From the NCBI GenBank assembly GCA_002360455.1, contig DEQQ01000075.1:1-36575 (forward strand): a stretch of DNA of 36,575 nt. Reading direction: 5' to 3'. Each line of letters begins with the position of its first letter. Position 1 is the first letter of the stretch. This DNA is from Saprospiraceae bacterium UBA3362 (GTDB lineage Bacteria; Bacteroidota; Bacteroidia; Chitinophagales; Saprospiraceae). The notes beneath the pieces were generated by a model. It did not search any database and was not told the DNA's origin. It saw only the letters and a program-made list of their open reading frames with translations. Of this stretch, positions 1 to 8,615 are shown piece by piece. The translations under genes and the position numbers were made by a program.

Positions 1-3000
1 CAAACTATTTCAATAGTGGAGCCACAGGAAGAAGAGTGCCAAGAGCTTTGGGTTGGAACTGCATAGATGATGTAAACGATCCCAACTATGGGCATCCAAG
101 TCCTGATCCAACATACTATCCTGCACATAAAAACTGGTCAGCAACAAATCCATTATGTTGGGGACCGGATCAACATGTAATGTGGATAGGAACAGGAAGA
201 CCAGAATCCGATTGTAGGAATTTGAATACTCTATACAAGGATACAAAATTTGATTTAGCGAAGCCCGGTTGTGATGCAGGAGAGGTAGGATGCTATAAGA
301 TATTGCGTCAGTGGACAGTAATGGATTGGTGCACAGGCAAAATAGGAGGTCATAATCAAATCATCAAAGTAAATGACACCAAGGGGCCACAGATATTATA
401 TCCGGATTCAATAGTAGTGAACATGGATGTATGGTCTTGCACTGGAACCTGGGAAGTAGCTCCGGCCTGGTTGACAAGTTCTTGCAATAGTGAATTGCAT
501 TATAGCTTAGAGATACCGGAAGGAGTAATAAGCGGAAACGAGACAAGTGGATTTATAGTAACCGGATTGCCAAGAGGATTGACAACAGCAAGCATAATAG
601 CAGAAGACTGTTGTGGCAACATAGTAAAGAAGAATATCCGATTGAATGTGATAGACAACACACCGCCTGTAGCTGTTTGTGATGAACATACAGTAGTTAC
701 CTTAACAGGAGGAGTAAGTCCCGGAGAAAACATTACTAAGATCTTTGCAGAAACCTTCGATGATGGCTCGTTTGACAATTGTTCTCGCCATGTGTACTTC
801 AAAGTAATCCGAATGGAAGAACTAAGAGGAACATTAAATGGAGACCTAAGAATAGCACCAAACGATAACCGAGTAAGCTGTAATGGCTTGAACGGAGATG
901 ATTTACCGGATCCGGTAATATTCCCGGGCAATCAAGTATTGTTTGATGACTTTACGAAGTTCTGTTGTGCAGATGTGGGCAATACCATTATGGTAGTATT
1001 GAGAGTATTTGATGTAGATCCGGGAGCAGGCCCAATCCATCCAAACAGAATGGGAAGATCAGGACCGAACTTACAATTTGTAGGTGATTTGTTTGGACAT
1101 TTCAGCGATTGTATGGTAGAGGTAGAAGTGCAAGATAAAGTACAACCAACATTGATTCCGCCACCAAACATCGTAGTAAGCTGCTGGTTCTGGTATGATT
1201 TCGAAGCATTGAGAAATCCATTGGATCCAACCTTCGGTAGAGTAGTAACAGACTTAAGCCAAAGAGCAAAAGTTAAAACCACAGACTTAGTATGTTCAAG
1301 ATATTGTGTACCAAACACATTACATAACTACCCTGGCCCAAGCGCAGGTGCAGTGCCGCCAAACTTACCGGCACCAAACATCGCATGCAATTACTACAAC
1401 AGTTTATACAATCCAGCACATCCGGACAGTAAATATGAGTTAGTATGGGGATTTGATGGCTATATTACAGCAGGCTGTAATGCGACGGTAACTGTTACAC
1501 CAAATGATGATAATGTGAAGTGTGGACAGGGAGTGTTGACAAGAACGTTTACAGTAAGAACAGCAGGAGGTGCGACCTTGAGTCGTCAGCAAACCATTTG
1601 GATTGTTGACTGCGATCCATTCTATGTCAATGGAGCGGATTATTGCGATCCAAATGATGATATAGATTGGCCAACTTGCATTAGCCCAACATTGCCCGGA
1701 AGAGTAGAGCTTGATGGCTGTACAGCAGACTTAAGCCCTGACAATCCGAGATTGGGAAGGCCAAGAGTAATGAACAATGCAGATGATAACTGTGCGTTGA
1801 TTGCGATAGAGTACAAAGATGAAACCTTTACAATCGAGCCAGATGCATGTTTGAAAGTAATCAGAACATGGACAGTAATAGACTGGTGTCAGTACGATCC
1901 ATCAAGAAATATATTGACAGGAAGATGGAGTTACCAACAGGTGATCAAAGTAAGAGATAATGACGATCCTGTAGTAAGTTGTACAATGGGAGATTGTGAG
2001 CCTGCGGTAAAAGATCCGGTAACAGGAATTTGTTGGGCTCATATTAATTTGAATGCAACAGCAACAGACAATTGTAGTCCGGAAGACTGGTTATTCTGGG
2101 AATATAAGATAGATCTATATAATGATGGAAAAGGAATTCATTCAGGAAAAGATTTGGCAGTAGGCTCATTGACTAAGAAGCAATATGATAACGGAGAAAC
2201 TCCATTATTCAATCACAATCCATATACTGATAGCCAAGGAAATCCATTCAATGCCAGTGGAACATATCCAATAGGAGTCCATAGAATCTATTGGTACGTA
2301 GAAGACGGCTGTGGAAATATAAGTGTATGCGACAAGCTGTTTGAAATCAAAGATTGCAAAGCACCGACGCCTTATTGTCATACAGGAGTCATTACAACAG
2401 TTATGCCAAGCAGCGGTTGTATAACCATTTGGGCAAAAGACTTCAATGTTGGAAGTTTTGACAACTGCACAAATTCAGCAGATCTGAAAATGTACTTTGA
2501 TGATAACAGCAGCGATAGCATGCAAATCTGTTGCGATCAGTTTGAAAGCAATAAAGTGAATGAAGAATTGATCATCAAAGTAAAGGTATGCGTAGAAGAT
2601 GAAGAAGGCAATAAGGATTGTTGTACAACCACTTTAGTAGTTCAAGATCCACAAAACACTTGTCCAAACGTAGGCTCAGCCAAAGGCAAAATTACCGGAT
2701 TGGTAAAAACATCAAAAGGAGCAGAAACCAGCTTGGCAGATGTACAATTGATCAAAAACGGTCAGATGATGAAGGAAATGGTGACTGCCGGAGATGGTCA
2801 GTATAGCTTTTTTGATATTGAATTGTACAAAGACTATACAGTTAAACCTGAGAGAGATGACGATCCACTGAATGGAGTAAGTACAGCGGATATCGTTAAG
2901 ATCCAGAAGCATATTTTGGGTCAAAGCAATATCACAGATCCATACGAATTGATTGCAGCCGACGTAAACAAGAGCAACAGTGTAACGACAGCAGATATAT

Positions 3001-3926
3001 CAGAGATAAGAAAATTGATCTTGGGAATAAACAACAAGTTTAGCAAGACCCAAAGTTGGACAATGATCCCTTCAGATTATGTGTTTGCAGATCCTGAATC
3101 GCCATGGTCATATCCTGTAAGCAAGGAGTTGAAGCGCATGGATCAAGATAAGCAGATCGACTTTGTAGCCGTGAAGATGGGAGATGTAAATGGCAATGTT
3201 AGAGCTAGCTTTGGTCAGACAGGATCTTCCAGAAGCAATGGAGAATTGAATTTGGAAGTAGATCAACAGGAAATGGAAGCAGGAGAAACCTACAAAGTAT
3301 CCTTCAGATCAAAAGACTTCAGCAATATCACAGGCTATCAGTTTACATTGAACTTTGATGTTAGAAGCCTAAGTTTTGAGGGAGTAGAGCCGGGTGCATT
3401 GAACACAACAGAAGCAAACTTTGGAGTTGCGAAGGTAGATGAAGGCAAATTGACAACAAGCTGGAACTCAAACAAAGGAGAAACAGTAGATGGCAATACA
3501 ATCTTATTTACAGTAGTGTTCAAAGCATTGAAGAAAACAGAAATAGATCAAATCTTAGGAATCACAAGCGACATAACAACAGCAGAAGCATACAACACAG
3601 AATCAGAGACGAAGTCTGTGAGATTAGGAGTAAGATCTAAGAAAGGAGTTGTAGAGGCAGGATTATTTGAGTTGTATCAAAACAATCCAAACCCATTCAA
3701 CAAAGAGACTGTAATAAGTTTCAGATTACCGGAGGCCTCAGCAGCGAAATTGACAGTGTATGATGTAACAGGCAAAGTGATCAGAGTATATGAGCTAAAA
3801 GGAGTAAAAGGCGTAAACAATGTGAAGATAGAGAAAGCAGAATTGAATAATATCAATGGTTTAGTTTACTATCAGTTGGATGCAGCCACATACACCGCCA
3901 CAAAGCGAATGATGATCAGCGAATAA
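1..3926 (+). CDS. Giant T9SS-exported Cys-rich surface protein, dockerin/cohesin-like (5' partial)
   Basis: The frame is open from the window edge (first full codon at position 3) to the TAA at 3924, so the N-terminus and signal peptide lie upstream; the GTG at 36 is not a credible start. At least 1,300 residues are visible. Most of the length is Cys-rich beta-type repeat sequence with recurring D-N-C and W-T-V-x-D-W-C motifs, as in HYR-like repeats of Saprospiraceae surface proteins. Then come a carboxypeptidase-regulatory-like beta domain (about 2685-2850), a dockerin-like pair of calcium-loop helices (about 2857-3040, each ending in I-L-G), a cohesin-like beta domain (about 3240-3610), and a type A T9SS C-terminal sorting domain (about 3657-3923, containing NPNPFN and VYDVTGK). 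It is probably secreted through the outer membrane and anchored or released by the T9SS. The ligand is unknown. Adhesion or matrix roles are inference from architecture. Confidence 0.85.
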   Translation, partial: NYFNSGATGRRVPRALGWNCIDDVNDPNYGHPSPDPTYYPAHKNWSATNPLCWGPDQHVMWIGTGRPESDCRNLNTLYKDTKFDLAKPGCDAGEVGCYKILRQWTVMDWCTGKIGGHNQIIKVNDTKGPQILYPDSIVVNMDVWSCTGTWEVAPAWLTSSCNSELHYSLEIPEGVISGNETSGFIVTGLPRGLTTASIIAEDCCGNIVKKNIRLNVIDNTPPVAVCDEHTVVTLTGGVSPGENITKIFAETFDDGSFDNCSRHVYFKVIRMEELRGTLNGDLRIAPNDNRVSCNGLNGDDLPDPVIFPGNQVLFDDFTKFCCADVGNTIMVVLRVFDVDPGAGPIHPNRMGRSGPNLQFVGDLFGHFSDCMVEVEVQDKVQPTLIPPPNIVVSCWFWYDFEALRNPLDPTFGRVVTDLSQRAKVKTTDLVCSRYCVPNTLHNYPGPSAGAVPPNLPAPNIACNYYNSLYNPAHPDSKYELVWGFDGYITAGCNATVTVTPNDDNVKCGQGVLTRTFTVRTAGGATLSRQQTIWIVDCDPFYVNGADYCDPNDDIDWPTCISPTLPGRVELDGCTADLSPDNPRLGRPRVMNNADDNCALIAIEYKDETFTIEPDACLKVIRTWTVIDWCQYDPSRNILTGRWSYQQVIKVRDNDDPVVSCTMGDCEPAVKDPVTGICWAHINLNATATDNCSPEDWLFWEYKIDLYNDGKGIHSGKDLAVGSLTKKQYDNGETPLFNHNPYTDSQGNPFNASGTYPIGVHRIYWYVEDGCGNISVCDKLFEIKDCKAPTPYCHTGVITTVMPSSGCITIWAKDFNVGSFDNCTNSADLKMYFDDNSSDSMQICCDQFESNKVNEELIIKVKVCVEDEEGNKDCCTTTLVVQDPQNTCPNVGSAKGKITGLVKTSKGAETSLADVQLIKNGQMMKEMVTAGDGQYSFFDIELYKDYTVKPERDDDPLNGVSTADIVKIQKHILGQSNITDPYELIAADVNKSNSVTTADISEIRKLILGINNKFSKTQSWTMIPSDYVFADPESPWSYPVSKELKRMDQDKQIDFVAVKMGDVNGNVRASFGQTGSSRSNGELNLEVDQQEMEAGETYKVSFRSKDFSNITGYQFTLNFDVRSLSFEGVEPGALNTTEANFGVAKVDEGKLTTSWNSNKGETVDGNTILFTVVFKALKKTEIDQILGITSDITTAEAYNTESETKSVRLGVRSKKGVVEAGLFELYQNNPNPFNKETVISFRLPEASAAKLTVYDVTGKVIRVYELKGVKGVNNVKIEKAELNNINGLVYYQLDAATYTATKRMMISE

Positions 3927-3971
3927 AAACCCAGGTCATCTAAATTCTGACATTTAATAACCAAAATAAAG

Positions 3972-4010
3972 GAAGCCATGCAGCTCAATACTGCATGGCT
4001 TCTGGATTTT
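3972..4010 (+). terminator. Hairpin terminator after the giant surface protein
   Basis: A perfect 12-bp stem (3972-3983 with 3991-4002) encloses a 7-nt loop and is followed by TGGATTTT. It lies 45 nt after the stop codon. The T tract is weak but the stem is strong. Confidence 0.7.
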
Positions 4011-4299
4011 AAGCGGTATGGATTTTATAAATACTGTAGCTCATGCTTATTTTTGAATTTGATATTCAAACGGATATTTAACTTTTTGTTTTTTAATGGA
4101 TTGTTGGCTTATTGAACTATTTATATTGAGATAATGTTGTATAGTCAAAGTTTTAATAAACCAATTCTAATTTTTTGTTCAAAGAAATTATACAATTTTA
4201 GTATTAAAAACACAATGATTAATTAATGTGGAGCTAAGTGAGTGAACAGTTTCTTTAAAGCATAGAGTAATAAATTTAATTTATATAAATATATTTAAT
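4011..4299. other. AT-rich intergenic region upstream of trxA
   Basis: There is no credible ORF, tRNA or long repeat here. A TATTTTTG string at 4048-4055 fits the Bacteroidota -7 box TAnnTTTG but lies about 245 nt before trxA and has no clear -33 partner. The last 40 nt before the trxA ATG are almost purely A/T, which is common in front of well-translated Bacteroidota genes. The trxA promoter must lie here, because strong hairpins flank that gene on both sides, but I cannot place it. Confidence 0.4.
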
Positions 4300-4617
4300 A
4301 TGGCAATTGAATTTACAGATCAAAATTTTCAGTCCGAAGCAATGGCGGATAATACTGTTTCTGTTGTGGATTTTTGGGCGCCATGGTGTGGCCCATGTAG
4401 ATTAGTATCTCCGATTATTGATGAATTATCCGGAGAATACAACGGCAAGGTAAAAATCGGTAAGCTAAATGTAGATGATAACCCTCAAGTTTCTTTGCAA
4501 TTTGGGATTAGAAGCATACCAACTATTATGTTTATTAAGAACGGCCAAGTTGTAGAAAAACATGTTGGAACAGCTACAAAGGCTAATCTAAAATCCAAGA
4601 TCGACTCAATGTTGTAA
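4300..4617 (+). CDS. trxA: Thioredoxin
   Basis: Small cytoplasmic dithiol oxidoreductase of 105 residues, the normal length for bacterial thioredoxin. The active site is W-C-G-P-C at residues 29-33, inside the conserved DFWAPWCGPC segment, and the cis-proline loop (S-I-P-T) is present near residue 73. It would reduce disulfides in ribonucleotide reductase, methionine sulfoxide reductases and peroxiredoxins, using thioredoxin reductase (not in this window). There is no signal peptide. Hairpins at 3972-4002 and 4630-4658 flank the gene, so it is probably a single-gene transcript. The MsrA and MsrB encoded about 10 kb away are typical thioredoxin clients. Confidence 0.97.
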   Translation: MAIEFTDQNFQSEAMADNTVSVVDFWAPWCGPCRLVSPIIDELSGEYNGKVKIGKLNVDDNPQVSLQFGIRSIPTIMFIKNGQVVEKHVGTATKANLKSKIDSML

Positions 4618-4629
4618 AAGCAAAATAAA

Positions 4630-4668
4630 TTTATAGCCTTTTTAGTAAAGGCTATAAATCTTTTTATC
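4630..4668 (+). terminator. Strong Rho-independent terminator after trxA
   Basis: A perfect 12-bp stem (4630-4641 with 4647-4658) with a 5-nt loop is followed by TCTTTTTAT. It begins 12 nt after the trxA stop and ends just before the DUF58 start codon at 4671, so the next gene needs its own promoter or read-through. Confidence 0.85.
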
Positions 4669-4670
4669 GA

Positions 4671-5600
4671 ATGAGTTTTTTTGATCAATTTCCGGTTCAG
4701 GCTTTAAATCATTTGGAATTACTTGCGCAACAGGTAGTTGAAGGATTTATTATTGGTCTTCACCGTAGTCCATTTCATGGGTTCTCAGTAGAGTTTGCAG
4801 AACATAGGTTGTACAATCAAGGTGAATCTACTAAGGATATGGATTGGAAAGTGTATGCAAGAACAGATAAACTGTTTGTTAAAAAGTATGAGGAAGAAAC
4901 TAATTTGAGATGTCAAATCGTTTTGGATGTATCCTCATCAATGTATTTTCCGCAAGAAAGTTTATCGACAGGTCTCCTTTTGAATAAACTAAAATTCTCT
5001 TGCTTGGGTGCCGCCTGCTTGATGAATGTTCTTAAGAAACAGCGAGATGCATTTGGCTTAAGCTGTTTTGATGAAGCAGTTCGAGAACATACACAATGCA
5101 AGTCAAGTACTACACACTATAAATTGCTGTTGTCTCATCTAGATCAATATATTCAAAATGAAATCCTAAATCGAAAAACTTCATCTATTGCAGCTCTGCA
5201 TGACATTGCAGAGCGAATCCATAAAAGATCATTGGTTATAATTTTTAGTGATTTATTCGAAGATCAAAGCAGACTTAATGATATTTTTGAGGCAGTACAT
5301 CACCTTAAACACAATAAACATGAAGTGATTTTATTTCATGTAATGGACAGAAAGAAAGAACTTGAGTTTGATTTTGATAATAGACCATATGAATTTGTAG
5401 ATATGGAATCCGGAGAAAAGATTAAGCTTCAGTCTAATCAAATTAAAGAAGTTTATTTTAAAAGTATGTCCGATTTTCAAAATCAGATCCAGTCAAAATG
5501 TATTCAGTATAGAGTAGATTACATTCCCGCGGATATTCATCAAGGATATGAATATGTACTTCAATCTTTCTTTGTAAAAAGAAAAAAAATGATTATTTAA
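4671..5600 (+). CDS. DUF58 domain protein (VWA-like fold)
   Basis: 309 residues and no membrane segment. The N-terminal half carries the DUF58 signature (EHRLYNQGESTKDMDWKVYA at about 44-63), which leads into a von Willebrand A-like MIDAS motif DVSSS at 86-90 that probably binds a divalent metal. DUF58 proteins usually sit beside a MoxR-family AAA ATPase and BatA/BatB-type membrane VWA proteins, and are thought to help assemble or regulate complexes. No such partner is in this window, so the gene is isolated here. It starts 53 nt after trxA, directly behind the trxA terminator, and ends 9 nt before the PPK2 gene, so it likely heads a DUF58-ppk2-hslR transcript. Family assignment is confident; the cellular role is unknown. 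Confidence 0.85.
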   Translation: MSFFDQFPVQALNHLELLAQQVVEGFIIGLHRSPFHGFSVEFAEHRLYNQGESTKDMDWKVYARTDKLFVKKYEEETNLRCQIVLDVSSSMYFPQESLSTGLLLNKLKFSCLGAACLMNVLKKQRDAFGLSCFDEAVREHTQCKSSTTHYKLLLSHLDQYIQNEILNRKTSSIAALHDIAERIHKRSLVIIFSDLFEDQSRLNDIFEAVHHLKHNKHEVILFHVMDRKKELEFDFDNRPYEFVDMESGEKIKLQSNQIKEVYFKSMSDFQNQIQSKCIQYRVDYIPADIHQGYEYVLQSFFVKRKKMII

Positions 5601-5609
5601 AAATTTTTT

Positions 5610-6371
5610 ATGCCTAAAATTATTCTAAGTAAAATCCCTACTAAAGCACCAAAAACTGCAGATAAAAAAAATTACGAAAAGAAAACCGATGATCTCGTTA
5701 AGAAAATAGGTGAGCTTTCAGAAAAATTATATGCTGAAAGGAAAAGCAGTATTTTGATTGTGCTTCAAGGTATGGATGCCAGTGGTAAAGATGGAGTTGC
5801 AAAACGTGTATTCAGGGATTGCCCTCCATTAGTTGTAGATGCATATGCTTTTAAACGACCAACAGAAGAAGAGTTTGCACATGATTTTTTATGGAGAGTT
5901 CATCATCAAACTCCGGCTAAAGGTCATATTAAATTATTTATAAGATCTCATTATGAAGACATATTAATCCAGCGAGTCCATTCTTGGATTGATGATAAAA
6001 AAGCTGCTCAGCGCTTGGATGCTATCAATCAATTTGAAAAAATGCTTGTAGAGAATAATGAAACTACAATCATTAAGTTTTATTTGCATCTTTCTCATGA
6101 TCGCCAAATAGAAAAATTGGAAGAGCGAAAATCTGATCCCACTAAGCAATGGAAACATAATGATGCAGACTGGGAGGAAACAAAGTTGTGGGACAAATAT
6201 ATGAGATATTACGAAGCAGCAATTAATGGAAGTGAACAACCTTGGGTTATTGTGCCTTCTGATCAGAGATGGTACAGGAATTATTTTGTTGCCCAAAAAG
6301 TATATGATGTATTGAATAAACTTAAACCAGAATATCCTGCGCTGTTAAATGGAGGAAAAACTAAGAGTTGA
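5610..6371 (+). CDS. ppk2: PPK2-family polyphosphate:nucleotide phosphotransferase
   Basis: 253 residues, a typical single-domain PPK2. It is expected to move phosphate between inorganic polyphosphate and nucleotides in the cytoplasm, mainly making ADP or ATP from AMP or ADP. Walker A is GMDASGKDG at 54-62. The conserved segment with PTEEEFAHDFLWRVHHQTP lies at about 84-102. The Walker B region reads FIRSHYED at 110-117, where FNRSHYED is usual. The C-terminal half has the PPK2 lid and the terminal WYRN motif. The PTEEE/DFLW style is closest to class III enzymes from Bacteroidota, but I cannot fix the class by eye. It follows the DUF58 gene by 9 nt and overlaps hslR by 23 nt, so the three are probably co-transcribed. 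Confidence 0.92.
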   Translation: MPKIILSKIPTKAPKTADKKNYEKKTDDLVKKIGELSEKLYAERKSSILIVLQGMDASGKDGVAKRVFRDCPPLVVDAYAFKRPTEEEFAHDFLWRVHHQTPAKGHIKLFIRSHYEDILIQRVHSWIDDKKAAQRLDAINQFEKMLVENNETTIIKFYLHLSHDRQIEKLEERKSDPTKQWKHNDADWEETKLWDKYMRYYEAAINGSEQPWVIVPSDQRWYRNYFVAQKVYDVLNKLKPEYPALLNGGKTKS

Positions 6372-6756
6372 TAAATGGTTGTGGGCAGTAAGAGTATTTA
6401 AATCAAGAACCGTAGCAACAGATTCTTGCAAAGCCTCCAAAGTTTCAATCGGTGATCATGTTTTGAAGCCATCAAGTTTGGTTCATGTTGGACAAACAAT
6501 CTGTATTAAGAAAAACGGATTTAGTTTTCAGTTTAAAATTTTGAAACTTATAAGCCGTAGAGTTTCAGCTTCTCAGGCAATACTTTGTTATGTTAACATC
6601 ACACCGGAAGAAGAAATGCAAAAATATAACACATGGTTTATCGGAAAAGGTTCGGCAGAAAAACGGGAGAGAGGCACCGGGCGACCCACGAAAAAAGAAC
6701 GCAGGGAAATTGAGGAGTTCAAAGATGATCTACTGGATTGGGAGGATTGGGAATGA
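6349..6756 (+). CDS. hslR: Hsp15-like S4-domain RNA-binding protein
   Basis: 135 residues, close to E. coli Hsp15. The S4 RNA-binding domain occupies about residues 5-65 (VDKWLWAVRVFKSRTVA followed by KV.IGD), and the charged C-terminal tail has the KRERGTGRPTKKERR pattern. Hsp15 recognises 50S subunits carrying stranded peptidyl-tRNA after abortive translation, so a ribosome-rescue role is likely. The ATG lies inside the ppk2 3' end (23-nt overlap, different frame), which suggests translational coupling. The last codons contain a 9-nt tandem repeat (GGATTGGGA twice) encoding a D-W-E repeat. The protein continues to a normal Hsp15-type end, so it seems intact. Confidence 0.88.
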   Translation: MEEKLRVDKWLWAVRVFKSRTVATDSCKASKVSIGDHVLKPSSLVHVGQTICIKKNGFSFQFKILKLISRRVSASQAILCYVNITPEEEMQKYNTWFIGKGSAEKRERGTGRPTKKERREIEEFKDDLLDWEDWE

Positions 6757-6791
6757 GAATTTGTGATGGTCGGAATGAACTAGTTGAGGCA

Positions 6792-6812
6792 TTTTTTTTT
6801 TTTTTTTTTTTT
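6792..6812 (+). repeat. 21-nt poly-T homopolymer
   Basis: There are 21 consecutive T residues 35 nt after the hslR stop. No GC-rich stem precedes it, so it is not a clear intrinsic terminator. Tracts this long slip during replication and sequencing, so the exact length is uncertain. Confidence 0.95.
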
Positions 6813-6958
6813 AATTTGGTTCGCTGACGTTGAATAAATTTTTTATCCTTTGCAAGATTATTCGTTAACCAATATTTATTAAGTTAATATTTGTTAAATT
6901 GAGCTTAATGGATTGGATCGTTTGCATTTTATTTAGAGCATATCATTTCCATTTTTAT

Positions 6959-6966
6959 TACCTTTG
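6959..6966 (+). promoter_or_regulatory. Candidate -7 promoter box for pckA
   Basis: TACCTTTG matches the Bacteroidota primary-sigma -7 consensus TAnnTTTG and lies 32 nt before the pckA ATG, so the leader would be about 25 nt. I see no TTG at the right distance for a -33 element. Confidence 0.45.
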
Positions 6967-6998
6967 TATTATCAATTTACAAACTATAAATTATACAA

Positions 6999-8591
6999 AT
7001 GATGAATACAAATTCATCTCGTTTAGAAACGTTTGGAATTAAAAACCCAAAGGAGATTTTTTTTAATTTGAGTCCTGATCAATTAATAAAGGCTTCCCTG
7101 GAAAGGAATATGGCAAGTCTTTCAGATACCGGTGCCTTGGTAATTTTTACCGGTGAATTTACTGGAAGAAGCCCTGAAGATAAATTTACAGTAGAAAATG
7201 AAATAACAAGGTCAACTGTAGACTGGAATAAATTTAATAAGGCTTTTCCTCAGGACAAATTCGATCAACTTTATTTGAAAGTTTGTCAGTATTTTGATGG
7301 TAAGGAATTATTCGTACAAGATAACTTTGCCTGCGCAGATGATAGATACAGAATTAGTGTAAGGATCTTTGCAGAATATCCTTGGAGCGCACAGTTTGCC
7401 GGTAATATGTTTATTAGACCATCAGAAAGTGAATTGGATTCATTTATCCCTGATTGGTGCATTTATTGTGTGCCCGGATTCAAAGCGGATCCGGCCTCAG
7501 ATGGAACTAGACAAGGAAACTTTTCCATTATTGATTTCAAATCAAAGCGAATCTTAATTGGAGGTAGTGGTTATACCGGAGAAATAAAGAAATCAATTTT
7601 TACAATATTAAATTTCATTTTACCTGTAGAACATGGCGTTCTGCCCATGCACTGTTCTGCTAATGTGGGTAAAGACGGCGTTTCTACAGTTTTCTTTGGA
7701 TTGTCTGGTACAGGTAAAACCACTCTTTCTGCAGATCCTAATCGATTTTTGATAGGAGATGATGAACATGGCTGGACTGATAAAGGCGTATTCAATTTTG
7801 AAGGAGGTTGTTATGCAAAAACAATAGATCTCACAGAAGAAAAAGAACCGGATATTTACAGAGCTATCAAAAAGGAAGCTATTCTTGAAAATATTGGTTT
7901 TTTCGAAGGGACGAATAAACCTGATTATTCCAATAAAAAAATTACCGAGAATACTCGAGTTTCATATCCTATCCAACACATTTCCAATGCATTAATCCCA
8001 TCCTTGGGCGGGCATCCAACTAATATTTTCTTTTTGACTTGCGATGCTTATGGAGTGCTGCCTCCAATTTCTAAGTTGACTACAGGACAGGCAATGTACC
8101 ATTTTATTAGTGGTTACACTGCTAAAGTTGCGGGCACAGAAGCCGGAGTTACAGAGCCTAAGGCCACATTTTCTGCATGTTTTGGTGCCCCGTTTTTGCC
8201 TTTGCATCCAACCCAATATGCTGATATGTTGGGTACAAAGATTGAACAATATAAACCAAAGATTTGGCTCGTTAATACAGGGTGGACCGGTGGGCCATAT
8301 GGAATAGGAAGTAGAATGAAATTAAGTTATACCAGAGCCATGATTTCAGCAGCTCTTAATGGGGATTTGGATAAAGTTAATTTTATTAATGACAATCAGT
8401 TTGGTCTTGCTTATCCGGAGACTGTTCCAAATGTTCCTTCAGAATTGCTTAATCCAAGAAATACATGGTCGTCCAAGGAAGAATACGATGCGAAAGCTAA
8501 TTTTTTAGCCGATTTGTTTATTCAAAATTTCGAAAAATACAAAGCCAGAGCGTCAGCTGAGATTTGTTCGGCTGCTCCTCGAAAAAAGTAA
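6999..8591 (+). CDS. pckA: Phosphoenolpyruvate carboxykinase (ATP)
   Basis: 530 residues, normal for ATP-dependent PEPCK. It converts oxaloacetate and ATP to PEP, CO2 and ADP, the entry step of gluconeogenesis. Clear signatures: GEFTGRSPEDKF near residue 52, the IGGSGYTGEIKKS segment, MHCSANVG, the kinase loop GLSGTGKTTLSADP and the acidic DDEHGW segment that binds metal. The C-terminal half has the expected TGWTGGPYG.G.R motif. Two ATGs lie in tandem (6999 and 7002), and a -7-like box is 32 nt upstream. A monocistronic transcript is likely, although tRNA-Val begins only 24 nt after the stop. Beside exported peptidases, this enzyme fits growth on amino acids, where carbon must flow from TCA intermediates to sugars. 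Confidence 0.98.
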   Translation: MMNTNSSRLETFGIKNPKEIFFNLSPDQLIKASLERNMASLSDTGALVIFTGEFTGRSPEDKFTVENEITRSTVDWNKFNKAFPQDKFDQLYLKVCQYFDGKELFVQDNFACADDRYRISVRIFAEYPWSAQFAGNMFIRPSESELDSFIPDWCIYCVPGFKADPASDGTRQGNFSIIDFKSKRILIGGSGYTGEIKKSIFTILNFILPVEHGVLPMHCSANVGKDGVSTVFFGLSGTGKTTLSADPNRFLIGDDEHGWTDKGVFNFEGGCYAKTIDLTEEKEPDIYRAIKKEAILENIGFFEGTNKPDYSNKKITENTRVSYPIQHISNALIPSLGGHPTNIFFLTCDAYGVLPPISKLTTGQAMYHFISGYTAKVAGTEAGVTEPKATFSACFGAPFLPLHPTQYADMLGTKIEQYKPKIWLVNTGWTGGPYGIGSRMKLSYTRAMISAALNGDLDKVNFINDNQFGLAYPETVPNVPSELLNPRNTWSSKEEYDAKANFLADLFIQNFEKYKARASAEICSAAPRKK

Positions 8592-8601
8592 GTTAAATAT
8601 C

Positions 8602-8609
8602 TATTTTTG
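8602..8609 (+). promoter_or_regulatory. Candidate -7 promoter box for tRNA-Val
   Basis: TATTTTTG fits TAnnTTTG and sits just upstream of the tRNA 5' end, between it and the pckA stop. No -33 TTG at suitable spacing is apparent, so co-transcription with pckA is also possible. Confidence 0.35.
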
Positions 8610-8615
8610 CACTTT

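Noticed and set aside
500..931. 143-codon minus-strand open frame (and others at 932-1318) inside the giant surface protein gene
   Set aside because: These are shadows of the Cys-rich repeat frame, with no signal, motif or separate promoter.
6792..6812. Poly-T tract as the intrinsic terminator of hslR
   Set aside because: No GC-rich inverted repeat precedes it; I could not find a stem within 40 nt upstream.
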